Origin: Xanthostigma xanthostigma
Taxonomy: Eukaryota > Arthropoda > Insecta > Raphidioptera > Raphidiidae
Assembly (NCBI GenBank): GCA_963575645.1
Contig: OY754468.1
Location: 9,796,001-9,860,000, forward strand
Direction: 5' to 3'
DNA length: 64,000 nt
Made by a program: the position numbers and the translations under genes. Shown here one piece after another: positions 53,047-63,625 of the stretch. The notes beneath the pieces were generated by a model, which did no database searches, was not told the origin of the DNA, and saw only the letters and a program-made list of their open reading frames with translations. Numbering within the stretch: position 1 is the stretch's first letter; each line of letters starts with the position of its first letter.

Positions 53047-53461
53047 CAGGCATGCCAAACTCATATGATATTGCGGGCCACATTATCTAATTTGTATTAT
53101 GTTGGAGGCCGCATGTTTTTAATGTTAAAAAATATTAATAAAATACGATTGTTAGAATGATTATATTATTAGACTCAATAAAAAATATAGAATAGTTACT
53201 TCTTACCACAACAGTTTTATTAGCGGATGTACATTTCGGGAGCTATGCTCACTAACAGTTTAGTGTTTGCTGAAGATGAGAGCATAGCTCCCGAAATGTA
53301 CATCCGCTAATAAAACCGTTGTGGTAAGAAGTAACTATTCTATATCTTTTATTTTTGTTTCAACCACAGTGCTCTTAATATTTGTATTAGACTCAATGTT
53401 TTTTTAGCGTCTCGGCGGGCCGCAATCACTGTATTGGCGCGCCGCGTCTTTGACATCACTA
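53047..53461. mobile_element. hAT-type element with a hammerhead fold-back inside
   Basis: CAGGCATGCCAAACTC at the left and TTGACATCACTA at the right, with inner GCGGGCCACATT and CGGGCCGCAATCAC blocks, follow a common hAT-type pattern. Flanks GTCGAGGG and GTCTAGAG agree at 6 of 8. The 53186-53345 fold-back lies within. Confidence 0.55.
53186..53345 (+). mobile_element. Fold-back with hammerhead-like core at the inversion point
   Basis: Arms 53186-53250 and 53277-53345. CTGAAGA (53270-53276) lies just outside the right arm. Helix II GAGAGC/GCTCCC has five of six pairs, followed by GAAA. Helix III is AT/AT closing GTAC, with C as cleavage base. Compared with AC/GT elsewhere both sides of helix III have changed, keeping the pair. 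Confidence 0.6.
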
Positions 53462-53469
53462 GTCTAGAG

Positions 53470-54154
53470 GACCTCATAAAAAATCCATTGTCTTTTTGCA
53501 AGGCGACAACTTCTATATACACACAATTTTCACATCAAAACAAAATTGAAAACATGTTTAATTTTTAATAAATATTTTATTTTACTTCATAAAAATTTTG
53601 ATTACCACAAAAAAATGTTTTTTTTTCAAAATCAATAATTAAATTATTTATACGAAAACAAGGCAACTAAATAAATAATAATAATAAAATAATAAAAAAT
53701 GTGCGGTACATAATATATTGGAAATAGTTTTTAGTATCGTGCGTCAGAAAGTGTTGTACTATGAAGTCTGTAACCAGGAGACCTAGCTTCCTATGCTTGC
53801 CGTGTTTCGAGAAGCACCGTTTTCTGGCGCACGCGAAATGGTCCTGTTATCACTAGGCCTGTTTTCGCCATAGTTACCAAAGTTGTTTAACTTTACGGAC
53901 ACTACACACAATATGTAAGCCATAACGTGTGCGCGTTACCCGGTAGCTGACGACATATTAGTTCATGCGACAGATATCGGTCCACCGCTACGCTCGAGCT
54001 GGGTTTCCTATGGTTACATACTTCGTGGTGTTGACACTTGACATAACTACGTTCGTTATGCAAAGGTGTAACCATGGATTATATAGCTAACGTACACTTT
54101 TCGGTGTAAACACTAATAGGCTAGACGGCGAGGAGGTAAAAACATTTAAAAGTG
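53470..54154. other. Unannotated stretch, second half GC-richer
   Basis: 53735-54130 has balanced base composition unlike its surroundings (CCGTTTTCTGGCGCACGCG, TAGCTGACGACATATT). No frame, tRNA or transposon ends were recognised there. Confidence 0.4.
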
Positions 54155-54925
54155 TATTATTCAGGCACAGGCGAGATTATTGTTGGAATCGCTTCGTTTT
54201 AGGGTGTAGTTCAACCCTCTAAGTTTGCTTACAAATTTTTTGAAAAAATTAATTCTAACCGATTTTATAACGATTGAATATTGGAAAAGTTATATGGTTT
54301 TATACGTTTGTCTAAAATTGGTATCGCTAAAGAAATCATTATAAAATCGGTTAGAATGAATTTTTTCTAAAAACTCCAACGGGATACTAAAGTTGAATGG
54401 ATTTGTGATTTTTCTGGCTTGGTCCGACCAGCGAAACCCGTTTGTGAAAAAAATGGCGCAATTATTAATCAAGGAAACAAAAAAAAGTGATCGTTAATTA
54501 CTCGAGAAGTAATTGACCGATGACGCTAAAATTATTCATGCATGTTTGGGTCAACATAGACATCATTTTTGAGAATTTTCAGCTATCTATGTGCGGTCAT
54601 TGTTTAGTAAAAAAATAGTGAAAAAACGTGTTTTTTTAACTTTCGGGGCTATTTGCAAGTTAACAATTGCACTTAGCGACCTCTATCAGTGCTCATTTTT
54701 AGGAAATTTCATAAGGAACAACTTTCTCAATGCATATGCTATACTAAAAGTCAAGAGGAACGGAGATATTAAAGGAAATAGAGAAAAAAAAAACACTATT
54801 TTAGTCACTAATTGTTAATTATAAAATCAAGCACACCAACAATTTGTAAGCAAACTTAGAGGGTTGAACTACACCCTAAAACCAAGCGATTCCAACAATA
54901 ATCCCGCCTGTGCCCAAAAAATACA
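54155..54925. mobile_element. Fold-back element with a nested inner hairpin
   Basis: Outer arms 54155-54235 and 54836-54925 share GGCACAGGCG and GTAGTTCAACCCTCTAAG. Inner arms 54238-54275 and 54338-54375 share TTCTAACCGATTTTATAA in opposite orientation. The 75-codon frame at 54591 has no motif. Confidence 0.7.
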
Positions 54926-55282
54926 CCCAAAACTCTGGAATACTAAACACAGCTGATAAAAAGAGAAACAATACGAAACCATCGTATGAAAAATTGTTGT
55001 TGCATAACTATGTTTAAGTTTGGAGCTCTATTTAATAGCTTTGAAACATTTAAATGAAATGAACCGGATTGCGTGGTATAAAAATGATTATAATTATTGT
55101 CAAATTAAATTGATTATAGCAAGACGCTAATGAAATTAAAAGAAGAATGAATTAGACTTTAATGTTATAAAATATTTCAAAACTTCAAGTGAGATAGATA
55201 ATACTTTGTCACGCTAAATTTACTCTATGCTGCAATCGATATAAAAGTCATAACGTCATCACGGAATTCTGCATGGAAGTAA
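54926..55282. other. Unannotated stretch
   Basis: No feature recognised. Confidence 0.4.
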
Positions 55283-55352
55283 CTAAAAAATAAAAAAAGA
55301 CCAATTTCACTACAATTATTGTAGTTAAATTGGTCTTTTTTTATTTTTTTAA
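55283..55352. repeat. Perfect small hairpin
   Basis: AAAAAAAGACCAATTT and its complement flank ACTACAATTATTGTAGT, which is itself a palindrome. Could be a minimal fold-back element. Confidence 0.65.
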
Positions 55353-56893
55353 ACAATTTAAAAAAAAGTATATGTCATTCTATTGTTAGTACTGCTTATA
55401 TTTTCGGCCACCTGATGGAGCCAAGTATGTGTCATTTAACTTTCTCTCTTTCTATCTTCACTATGTTATATCTCCCTCTCAACTTTCAATATACTAAACG
55501 TAACTCTCTTTCTATCCTCAGTAACTTATATCTTCTTCTCAACTTCCGTTCGCTTCGAACGATCACGCACCGTTCGCCTCAACCGATGACGCACTTCCGT
55601 AAACGCTTTCGTCACGCATTTACCAGCCTACTCCCCAAGCAAGCGTGCCTAAAGAAAGTTTTTCTTCACAAAAATGAATCGATTAAGATAGAAACTAGAG
55701 AAGACTAGAAAGTGTGAAAAATAGATTGTAAAATCTTCTTCATTCCCATCACTAGTGATAAATAATCAGGCGATCATAATAAATTAAGATATTTTATACA
55801 CCTCGTAGCTGCAGAATTCATTAAAACGTCAGAATTTCCTCCATTAAGCTTGTGGCTGTGAACGTGTTGAATTACAGTCTTGCCGAAGACGGGAGGAAGG
55901 ATTATTGTCAGTGGTAAAACAGTTAGTTGCAGAATGACTAATGTCTTACACGAATAATACGGTTGTGACTTTTTGATTCAGATACAGGCAGACATATTTA
56001 CGTAGGGGCTGTCTGAAACCCGACTTCAGTCAACTCGAATTCTGAAAATACTATCGCCGTTAATACAAGACCATAGAATAGAATATATTTTGTCAATAGA
56101 AATGAGTACATTTATTTGGTCGTGCATTAACTGCGCACTTTTTTAATCTTTTAACCTGTAATACTTAACATGAATTCCGCACTAGTGTAATAAATTGCTG
56201 GTATTTACAAAAATAATTATTAATCCCTTTTCTAAATTAATTTATCTTCGCATTGTCGGGTAGATGTGCATTTGCTTTTGATGGAAATGTTCATTTTTCA
56301 ATTGTTCTTCAGATTTGTTTTGTGGAGGTGCTTGTAGTGAAGTCTTGCTAAAGTTACTCTAGCGTCTGATATTCATTATGAATCCCGTTTTTGAGTATAG
56401 TGAAAGAGGAAACGAAGTTTCGGATTTGGAAGGTGTAATGTTTTCCTTTTCGAAGGTTTTAAAAAACGGCGAGTCGTTTTGGCGCTATGCTTTTAAAACT
56501 TGCAGAGCTGTTAAGTTTTATTTTTCTTTCCTTTGATCATACATATAATTATTATTATAATATCCTGGTGAGCAGTTCGTGTACCGTGAATTTTTATCGT
56601 CTTTTGTACAGTGCGCAGTTCGAGGCCGTCGATTTATTTGATATGTCAAAAAAAAGAAGCTTAAAACTATAAGTTTAAAAATTCTAGTATAGTGTAAAAT
56701 TCATTATTTTACGTTTGAAGGTCGCTAGGTTTTTATATTCCGACGGCAATTTATTGTAGGCTCGGATAGCGAGGTTATGAGGACTATTTCAAAAAATACG
56801 TTTATGTGCCCTTTTGGTGTTAATAAAAGATGACAGTTATAATAATTGTGAAAAATAACTCTAATAATTTAGAGGGATGATGATCCTGTTTAA
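55353..56893. other. Unannotated stretch with a pyrimidine-rich local duplication
   Basis: CTCTTTCTATCTTCACTA (about 55444) and CTCTTTCTATCCTCAGTA (about 55505) are a diverged direct repeat inside a CT-rich block followed by a GC-richer part to 55650. The 97-codon frame at 55415 covers this. No gene was recognised to 56893. Confidence 0.4.
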
Positions 56894-57073
56894 ATATTGG
56901 AAGATTTAAGGGTGAATCCTGGTGGCATAGAATCGATGAACTAAGCAAATACTGAAGGTTTTTTTATTGCACTTGCCGAAACGTCAGACAATAAAATGCA
57001 ATAAAAAAAACCTTCAGTATTTGCTTAGTTCATCGATTCTATTCCACCAGGATTGGTCCTTTAATCTTCCAAC
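56894..57073 (+). mobile_element. Fold-back with residual hammerhead 3' core
   Basis: Arms 56894-56971 and 56998-57073. The loop retains GCCGAAACGTCAGACAAT, the 3' half of the core, while the CTGAnGA half and most of helix II are lost. The arm sequence differs from all the other fold-backs. Confidence 0.6.
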
Positions 57074-57865
57074 AGTTATAATAATGCATAAACAAGCAGC
57101 GGAAGAAACATTACAGATGGAATTAAATCTCCTTCATAAAACTCTTTACAATGAAGGAAAATATTAAAATTTTGAAATCGGAGTTAATTTACTGACCAGA
57201 AACTTTTAATATTTTCCTCTTTTTAGTGGCTGTTTAAAAATCCTAAATTCCAATACCAACATTTTTTCAAAAAAACTTAATCCCTTTGAGATATCCAGGC
57301 GTTGTGGAATTTTTTGAACAGCCTGTATGTAGATGAAAAATCGGGACAAATGGCGTTTCGCTAGCCTCTTCATCGGGACACGGGGTCTGGAATGGGAACA
57401 TTCCGATTAAATCGGGACAGTCGGCAACACTATTCAGAAGGGTTAATATAGTAAGTCCAAAACTAGATGTCACTACCTGGCATTCAACACATTGATATAA
57501 TAATTATAGTTGAATAGAGTATATAGCGACCGATGGGTGGTGGTTGTGTGAGTCTGTGGTTGTATCCTGTACTACATTTCCGACTGATTATGGCCGGAGG
57601 CATTCCAGTGATTAATATAACTAGAATGAAATGAATATATAGAATGCCATAAGTTAGTTCTCTCTGCCTGTCGGCTATAAACTAAAATCTCTATTCAGAT
57701 TTTAGACTACAATACCAGATCTCAATTACTTTAAGATAAAGCCAAAATGATAATTATATATTATGATATCGATCTACGATTTGTAACTTAATAATCATAA
57801 TGTATCACCAAGAAATGCATGAAATTTCCTCAACTAATTATTTCTTAATACCTATATATCTGTAA
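57074..57865. other. Unannotated stretch
   Basis: No gene recognised. 57290-57440 is less AT-rich; a minus-strand 68-codon frame there has no motif. Confidence 0.4.
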
Positions 57866-58280
57866 CTAGCGGCCCGTCCCGGTTTCACCCGGGTGCGATA
57901 GATATAATTCTGCAGAGTGTATTTTGTTTGCGACCCGCCGCTAATGCAAGATTCCGATTTCAGGCCCTTAAAATTTTGTTGGGTAATATAATATTTACAC
58001 CCCCTTTTGACCCCATTAGTGGTTGAATTAAAAAAAAAACGCTGAAACAAGGGTTTGTTTATTTTTCATGAAGAGTGGATGTGTTGAATTCAATGTCTCT
58101 CATTTTAACGATTTTAGAAATATGGCCATTTTATCAGAAAACTTTACACCCCTTTTTCATCCCCTTAGGATGCGAATTTCAAAAATCCCTTCTTAGCAGA
58201 TGCTTACGTCATAAAAGGAACCTACTGTTCAAATTTCAAGTTTATAGCTCAAGCGGTTTTGTATTTTATTAAGTATTTTA
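57866..58280 (+). repeat. RTE-like 3' tail, family D, truncated
   Basis: CTAGCGGCCCGTCCCGGTTTC, ATTTCAAAAATCCCTTC, CTTAGCAGATGCTTACGTC and AGCTCAAGCGG parallel 31680-32150. The end is lost at the junction with the pogo fragment. Confidence 0.65.
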
Positions 58281-58566
58281 TGCATGCCTTGGGATGTGGT
58301 GGAATCATCTTCATTAAATAATAGGAATTTTTCGATAAGGTTAGCGGCATCAAGTGCTTGTTGATAGTTGGTGATGGTTCAGAATCGTCCTCTTAACGTC
58401 TGTAAATATTTGCTGAAGCCCAAATATGAAGATATTTTTTCGTAATAGAGGATGGCGGTTGCGCTATAAAGCGGGTATTAATGTAGGTATAGGTTTTAAG
58501 GTAAACATTTCTACGTTATAGGGAGTTTTTCGTTATAACGAAGGACGTTATAAAGAGGTTACACTG
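58281..58566 (-). mobile_element. pogo/Tigger fragment, same family as 32199-32665
   Basis: Reverse complement of the left two thirds of 32199-32665, including part of the transposase tail and the terminal CAGTGTAACCTCTTTATAACG next to TA (58567-58568). The other end is missing. Confidence 0.75.
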
Positions 58567-58568
58567 TA

Positions 58569-58785
58569 TTATAAAGAGGTAAAATTTGTAAGTTTGGATG
58601 TAGGAAACTACTCATCGAATTTAAACATTTTTTCACCAATATTTAAAAATAATTCTTCAGAATAGACATATAGGCTATATATTATCGCGTTAAAATAAAA
58701 GCGCTTTTCGTGGAGACCAATTGTGCACCGTAAGTCGACGAACAATCGGCGGTAATCTACAAATTCGGGCGAAGCCGGACCGCTA
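58569..58785 (-). repeat. RTE-like 3' tail, family A
   Basis: From TTATAAAGAGGTAAAATTTG to ATTCGGGCGAAGCCGGACC. The pogo fragment is inserted at its outer end. Confidence 0.75.
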
Positions 58786-59714
58786 TTATTTTATATAATG
58801 ACCGTTTATTTCGAGTGTACACAACCGCTGTCAGCTTATTAAAATTATTGTAATGGTTTCGGCAATTGTTTCCGTGTAAATTGTATTTAGATTATGTTCC
58901 TTGTAAATGCTTTCGGCTTGGTATAACGACCGTTTAAAAGGCTATAAAACCCGACATTTAAAAAGTTACATTTTCTAATTTGCATACATATTTTGATAAC
59001 ATAAATTATACCGATTACTCTTTCCGCTGTTTGTTTTCAACTAAATCGTACACTGTGTTTGTTAGAACAAAATACTTGACCACCGGGGAATCATTAGTAA
59101 ATTGCTCATTTGTTTCTTCTATTTAAAATAGCCAATAACCATACATTTCATAAAGTGTTTCGGGGTTTCCCAATCGGTACGTAGCACCATGTATAAATAC
59201 GCGCCACGATCTAAAAGACTCGGAAGTTAGATGCTAATATGGGCTTGCGCTTGTACAGTGTGTTGAAAAACTACAAACTCGCAACTCAACAAAACTAAAA
59301 TAGCAATATCAACTTGACAATAGCGTACTCAATTGTACTTTAAAGTAGGAAAGCGACAAGTGACAAAGGCAACGAACGATCACGGCCCATCACCGACGAG
59401 CACACGTTCCGTGCTGCAGGTAGCTGGGAGATGGTGGGAGTATCAACGGCTCTAAAATGTGCCTTTGCCGCGCTGTTTGTGACTAACTTCCGAAACTTTT
59501 AGATCCGTCGCGCGTATTATACAGTCGAGTCTCAGACTGCAAATATGCCGGAATGAATGTGTAATATTGGAGCGTAGTAAGCCCAAAATTTGGGTTATAA
59601 TTCCGAAACATACAATAGCCTATGTTTTTTGAAAATTGTTTTAAATTAATTCTAAAGTGATACAGAAGCACTACAAATATTTTATACCCGAATAGTGCCA
59701 TAAAAATTATGTAC
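58786..59714. other. Unannotated stretch
   Basis: No gene recognised. 59330-59480 is less AT-rich and lacks repeats. Confidence 0.4.
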
Positions 59715-60060
59715 TTTTTCTTCATACCTCGATCGAAAGTACGTACTTTCGTCCCTTATAGCAGGGACGAACGTTTGACATTTACTCCCTGCTATTTATT
59801 ATATTAAATGACAGCGGTAACCCGAGATACGAGTATAAATACGCATGAGAAATTTTTTCCTCGCGCCGTTCTCACTGGGAGTAATTAATGTCAATCTTTC
59901 GTCCCTGCTGACGAAAGTACGTACTTTCGAGCGGATATTAAGAAAAATCGTATACACCACACGGGGCTTAAAAGTTGAAATCTCGGCCCTGCGCGTCAAG
60001 AGCCCGAGGCGAATTCAACTTTCGGCCCTTGTGATGTAATATACTATTAATTTATTTGAT
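59715..60060. mobile_element. Inverted-repeat element with CGAAAGTACGTACTTTCG palindromes
   Basis: The 18-base self-complementary motif CGAAAGTACGTACTTTCG occurs at 59734-59751 and 59919-59936, each flanked by related CGTCCCT/AGGGACG sequence, as inverted arms. The right flank (AAAAATCGTATACACCAC, then GCGCGTCAAG) matches the right flank of 51120-51660. Confidence 0.65.
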
Positions 60061-60329
60061 GAATTTTCGCGCGAATACGACTGTGATTGTAAATAATAAC
60101 GATAGTGCACAATAACCATAGTAACACTTTACAATTAAAAATATTTCAGTTTTCCTATGATTATCACGTTACCAGTGTAAGTTTGTACAATGTACATATT
60201 TATCCTTGGTAGATTAGTACTTTCTGCTTTTACGAAACCGTCTTCCATGTTGCGAAATCAATAAAATACGAGATAGAAGTCTATAAACGTGATAGTAACT
60301 TGAAAGAACTTCAAAATAACACACAGCTC

Positions 60330-61244
60330 AACATAAACGTAGGTAGTTTTGTGAAGTGTATAATTGTAAAACATTGGTAGTGGAAGTTTTGTGAGCAATT
60401 AGAATATAACATTATTATTTTGTGAAACTTTTTTTTGACGTTTACACTAACGCCATCGGTTGGATTTTTGGTTGAACGTCAAAATATTCAACAAAACGAG
60501 CAAGGACTATGGTGCAGTGTTACTAATCTTGGAATAAATGTATCCGTTAGAATAAAATTTACTTTCAATTTACCCAGCTACGGTTGCCAAACCAAATAGT
60601 CGGACAGACCAGCCAGTTTGGCCGAACATTTGGGTAAAAAGGCCGGACAGCCTACATTATTGAAGATTTTGTCTCAGTATTAATAGGTACGATTATAAAA
60701 ATTGTATGTAAAATCAAGCTTTTTTGATTATTACCATGAATCTTGTTAAATTCTAATGAAATATAAATAACATCTTATGCCAAATCAGTTCAAGTACTTT
60801 ATTTCTAATCAGCCAAAGTCATCAGTCAAAAATAAATTCTAGATAAACATTTATCAACATTTTAAATTCTTCTTAAATTCTAATGAAAGGCAATTGCACA
60901 AATAAGTCTTATGTTCCTGCTATTACTTCCCAAAACAAAATAAAAAACAATCTAAACAAAACAAAACTTCTTTTCTTTAAGTTAATAATAATCATTATTC
61001 ATATTCGCCTGCGCTTGGCCACGCTCGACGCTCGCTCGTTTGCGAAATGTAAAAAGCCTAACAAAAGCCGGACACCGTTTATTTTGGCCGGACACGCAAT
61101 CAAAAAGCCTAACTTACCCGGACGCCTGGCAACGCTACACCCAGCAAAATATTAGGTAGAAAAGTTAGTAAAAGAAATGTATTCTAACGAATAAATTTAT
61201 TCCATGATTTATAACTTCTATCTTTAAAGTGTTCGGTGAATATG
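60330..61244 (+). mobile_element. Repeat E copy, split by a hAT-type element
   Basis: Shares TTTGTGAAGTGTATAATTG, GACGTTTACACTAACGCC and the terminal GTTCGGTGAATATG with 43797-44349. The left end is missing and the copy is cut at 60579-61137. Confidence 0.65.
60579..61137. mobile_element. hAT-type element, 559 bp
   Basis: Ends TACGGTTGCCA and TGGCAACGCTA. Flanks TACCCAGC (60571-60578) and CACCCAGC (61138-61145) match at 7 of 8. GGCCGGACA and CCGGACA motifs repeat near both ends. The 90-codon frame at 60883-61155 overruns the end and is not a gene. Confidence 0.75.
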
Positions 61245-61554
61245 GGCATTAGTCAGTTTAAAGTACATATTATAAATGTACAGAACGCTTACAAATATTG
61301 TTGTGCATTATTTAAACAACAACGGCGCACAAAAAGGTTTGTAGTCCCTGGAGCACTTGATTAATATACTTAGAGAGCAGAGAGTCGGTGAACATTTATA
61401 GCCTTTTTATTATCTATGGACGTTGTGTACCAACAACGTTCCGTGTACATACTAAGATGTTACGTGAACTAGAGTAAACAGCGTTGTCCGATTTTTGTTG
61501 AAACACCATCATGGATCTCGGATTTAAAGGCCACTGCACACAAATCTAGAACAT
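61245..61554. other. Unannotated stretch
   Basis: No feature recognised. Confidence 0.35.
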
Positions 61555-61770
61555 AGAGTAGAGATTTTAGAGTACGCGAGTGAGCCGTGAAAGTGTCTGC
61601 AATTCAGAGAGAAAAAAGTTCCTTATCTCTATGGTGACTAATGATACAAAACTGCTGATTTGAGTAAACATATATATAATGATACGGAACGTTTGCAGCG
61701 TTCTCTCTCTGAACTGCAGACACTTTCACTTATGGCAATAATACTCGCTAGCGTACTCTAGTAACTTATT
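61555..61770. mobile_element. Repeat F, inverted-repeat copy
   Basis: Arms about 61570-61612 and 61708-61765 share GTGAAAGTGTCTGCA and AGAGTACGC in opposite orientation. The interior is shared with 33740-34116. Confidence 0.6.
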
Positions 61771-62859
61771 TCGCTATGGTCTAGAAGCGCTGCTAGAAAC
61801 ACTGCTTGGAGTATCATAGGAATAAAATCGCAATCGAACTATTAGGGTGCAAACATATACTTCTGTCTTTTTTTACGCCGTAAGCACTGGCGTGTCCAGG
61901 AGGGCAAAACAAGCACGGGGAACCCGGCTTAAGAAATTTCTAATTTGACCCCTCCTGGGCCAAAAGCTGGGTACGCCCATGTTAACGTCATAGAAAAAGA
62001 CAAAGTTTTTGAAACAGAGCTACTTATTCAGATTGAATGCAAGTACATCAACCAATCCTATCATCGGATAAATCAGGGAATTACATCGAAGAAAGAAACT
62101 CAGATATATTTTCGATACGCTTTGTTGCGTTCACTCACCACACATTGAGTAGATAGGCAATGATTCATATAATACGTGTAGTTAATTAATAGATATATGG
62201 GTAAACGTCATTTACAAATATGGCGTCATAGAGTGTGTGTTCTATGGAGGGTAGAGGTAAGGAGAACCATCTTAGATGGGAGTAAAGCTGAAAATGTGTC
62301 CATCTAAAGGCATCAAATAACAGTACAAAAACTGATCCATTACATATAAGTGCGGTAAAGTAAAACCAAACTGATCGCGCTGTAGGTACCAATTTTATAG
62401 TTTGTCAGTTGTTTTTTTATAATCTAAATATATAAAAGTCTCTATAATTAGACGTTCGATTAATGAACAAAATTATTTTATAATCTAGATCACTTGCGTG
62501 ATTACGAAAACTATCAATTTTTACTGGCATTGTTAAGTTTCTCGTTTTCCGAGTTCTTCATGTATGTATGCAGAACATTTTATATTATATAATATAAATA
62601 AAACACTAGTCGTGCGCCGGCTCTGTTGGCCAAATCTATTTCCCCAACCGAGTCGCCGACAACCCTGCTTTTTAGCTCATTTTATAACGGATCGTGTTTA
62701 ATTATTAGGCCAGTGTAAATTCCCTTAGTCCAAGGATGAAACCTAACTTGTATTTTCTGAACTAATATTAGTTCAGAAGAAAACAGGTTTTTTGAGAAAG
62801 TACCATAATTTTGTACAAAATATTTTATGAAAACTTTCCCATAGCGTAAGTGGCACCAA
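61771..62859. other. Unannotated stretch
   Basis: No gene recognised; frames up to 68 codons without motifs. Confidence 0.4.
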
Positions 62860-62960
62860 GGCACACACATTTACAAAATTTCATTGAAATCTGCTCAGTG
62901 GTTTCGGAGACTAGTGTGGCCAAAATCGTAACACGGGAATTTTATATAAGTAGGTATATC
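62860..62960 (+). repeat. RTE-like 3' tail end
   Basis: AAAATTTCATTGAAATCTGC, CAGTGGTTTCGGAGACTAG and CGGGAATTTTATATAAGTAG follow the end pattern of an RTE-like tail. Confidence 0.5.
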
Positions 62961-63331
62961 TATAGATTTTAAATGTTAATTCATTTCTATCGAAATTATT
63001 AAAATGTTATTTGCAACAAGAGCTTTCTCATATCGATAATCGCATCATCCTCTCTGGACGTTCTTTCTTCGATCGCACTATACCAAACTGCTCCTTCGAA
63101 ACTTTCCGTGTGTAGAAGGTTCCAGTCATTTGTACGCATTTCTGTAAGCTTCTACTTACAGAACTATAAGTGTTTGTATATAGTTATTACTTATTATACT
63201 TTTGTTTACTTAATGTAACGGTAATTTCTCATATAACAAGACTAGAAGTTCTTTTCTTCTTTACTTCTTTTTGTAAAGTATTATGTTTTGAAAAAAAAGC
63301 AGCAGATGAAGAAGATAGACGGATTTATAAT
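62961..63331. other. Unannotated stretch
   Basis: No feature recognised. Confidence 0.35.
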
Positions 63332-63341
63332 GGATATAGCA

Positions 63342-63615
63342 AGGGGCGGATTTGATACCTTGGCTGCCCTAGGCCTACGGAAGATTGCCCCGCCCTCCCT
63401 ACTCCCTGCAACTTCTTGACAAATTTTATCGTGTGTCGGCACAAGTAGGGGAGATCAAAAAAAAAGATCCTTTCATTTCCGCAACAAAAAAGTCTTTTTT
63501 CGTTTGTTGTAGCTTCAGGGAGCCATTGGATATTAAAAAGTACTAGAAAAAAAATCTCACTAAGTTTTGCCGCCCTAGGCCCGGGCCTACTTGGCCTATA
63601 GAGAAATCCGCCCCT
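63342..63615. mobile_element. Small DNA transposon with 10-bp target duplication
   Basis: Perfect 12-bp ends AGGGGCGGATTT and AAATCCGCCCCT. GGATATAGCA is repeated exactly at 63332-63341 and 63616-63625. TGCCCTAGGCC and CGCCCTAGGCC lie inside the ends. A 9-10 bp duplication is typical of Mutator-like elements, but the ends resemble hAT-like ones, so the superfamily is open. Confidence 0.8.
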
Positions 63616-63625
63616 GGATATAGCA

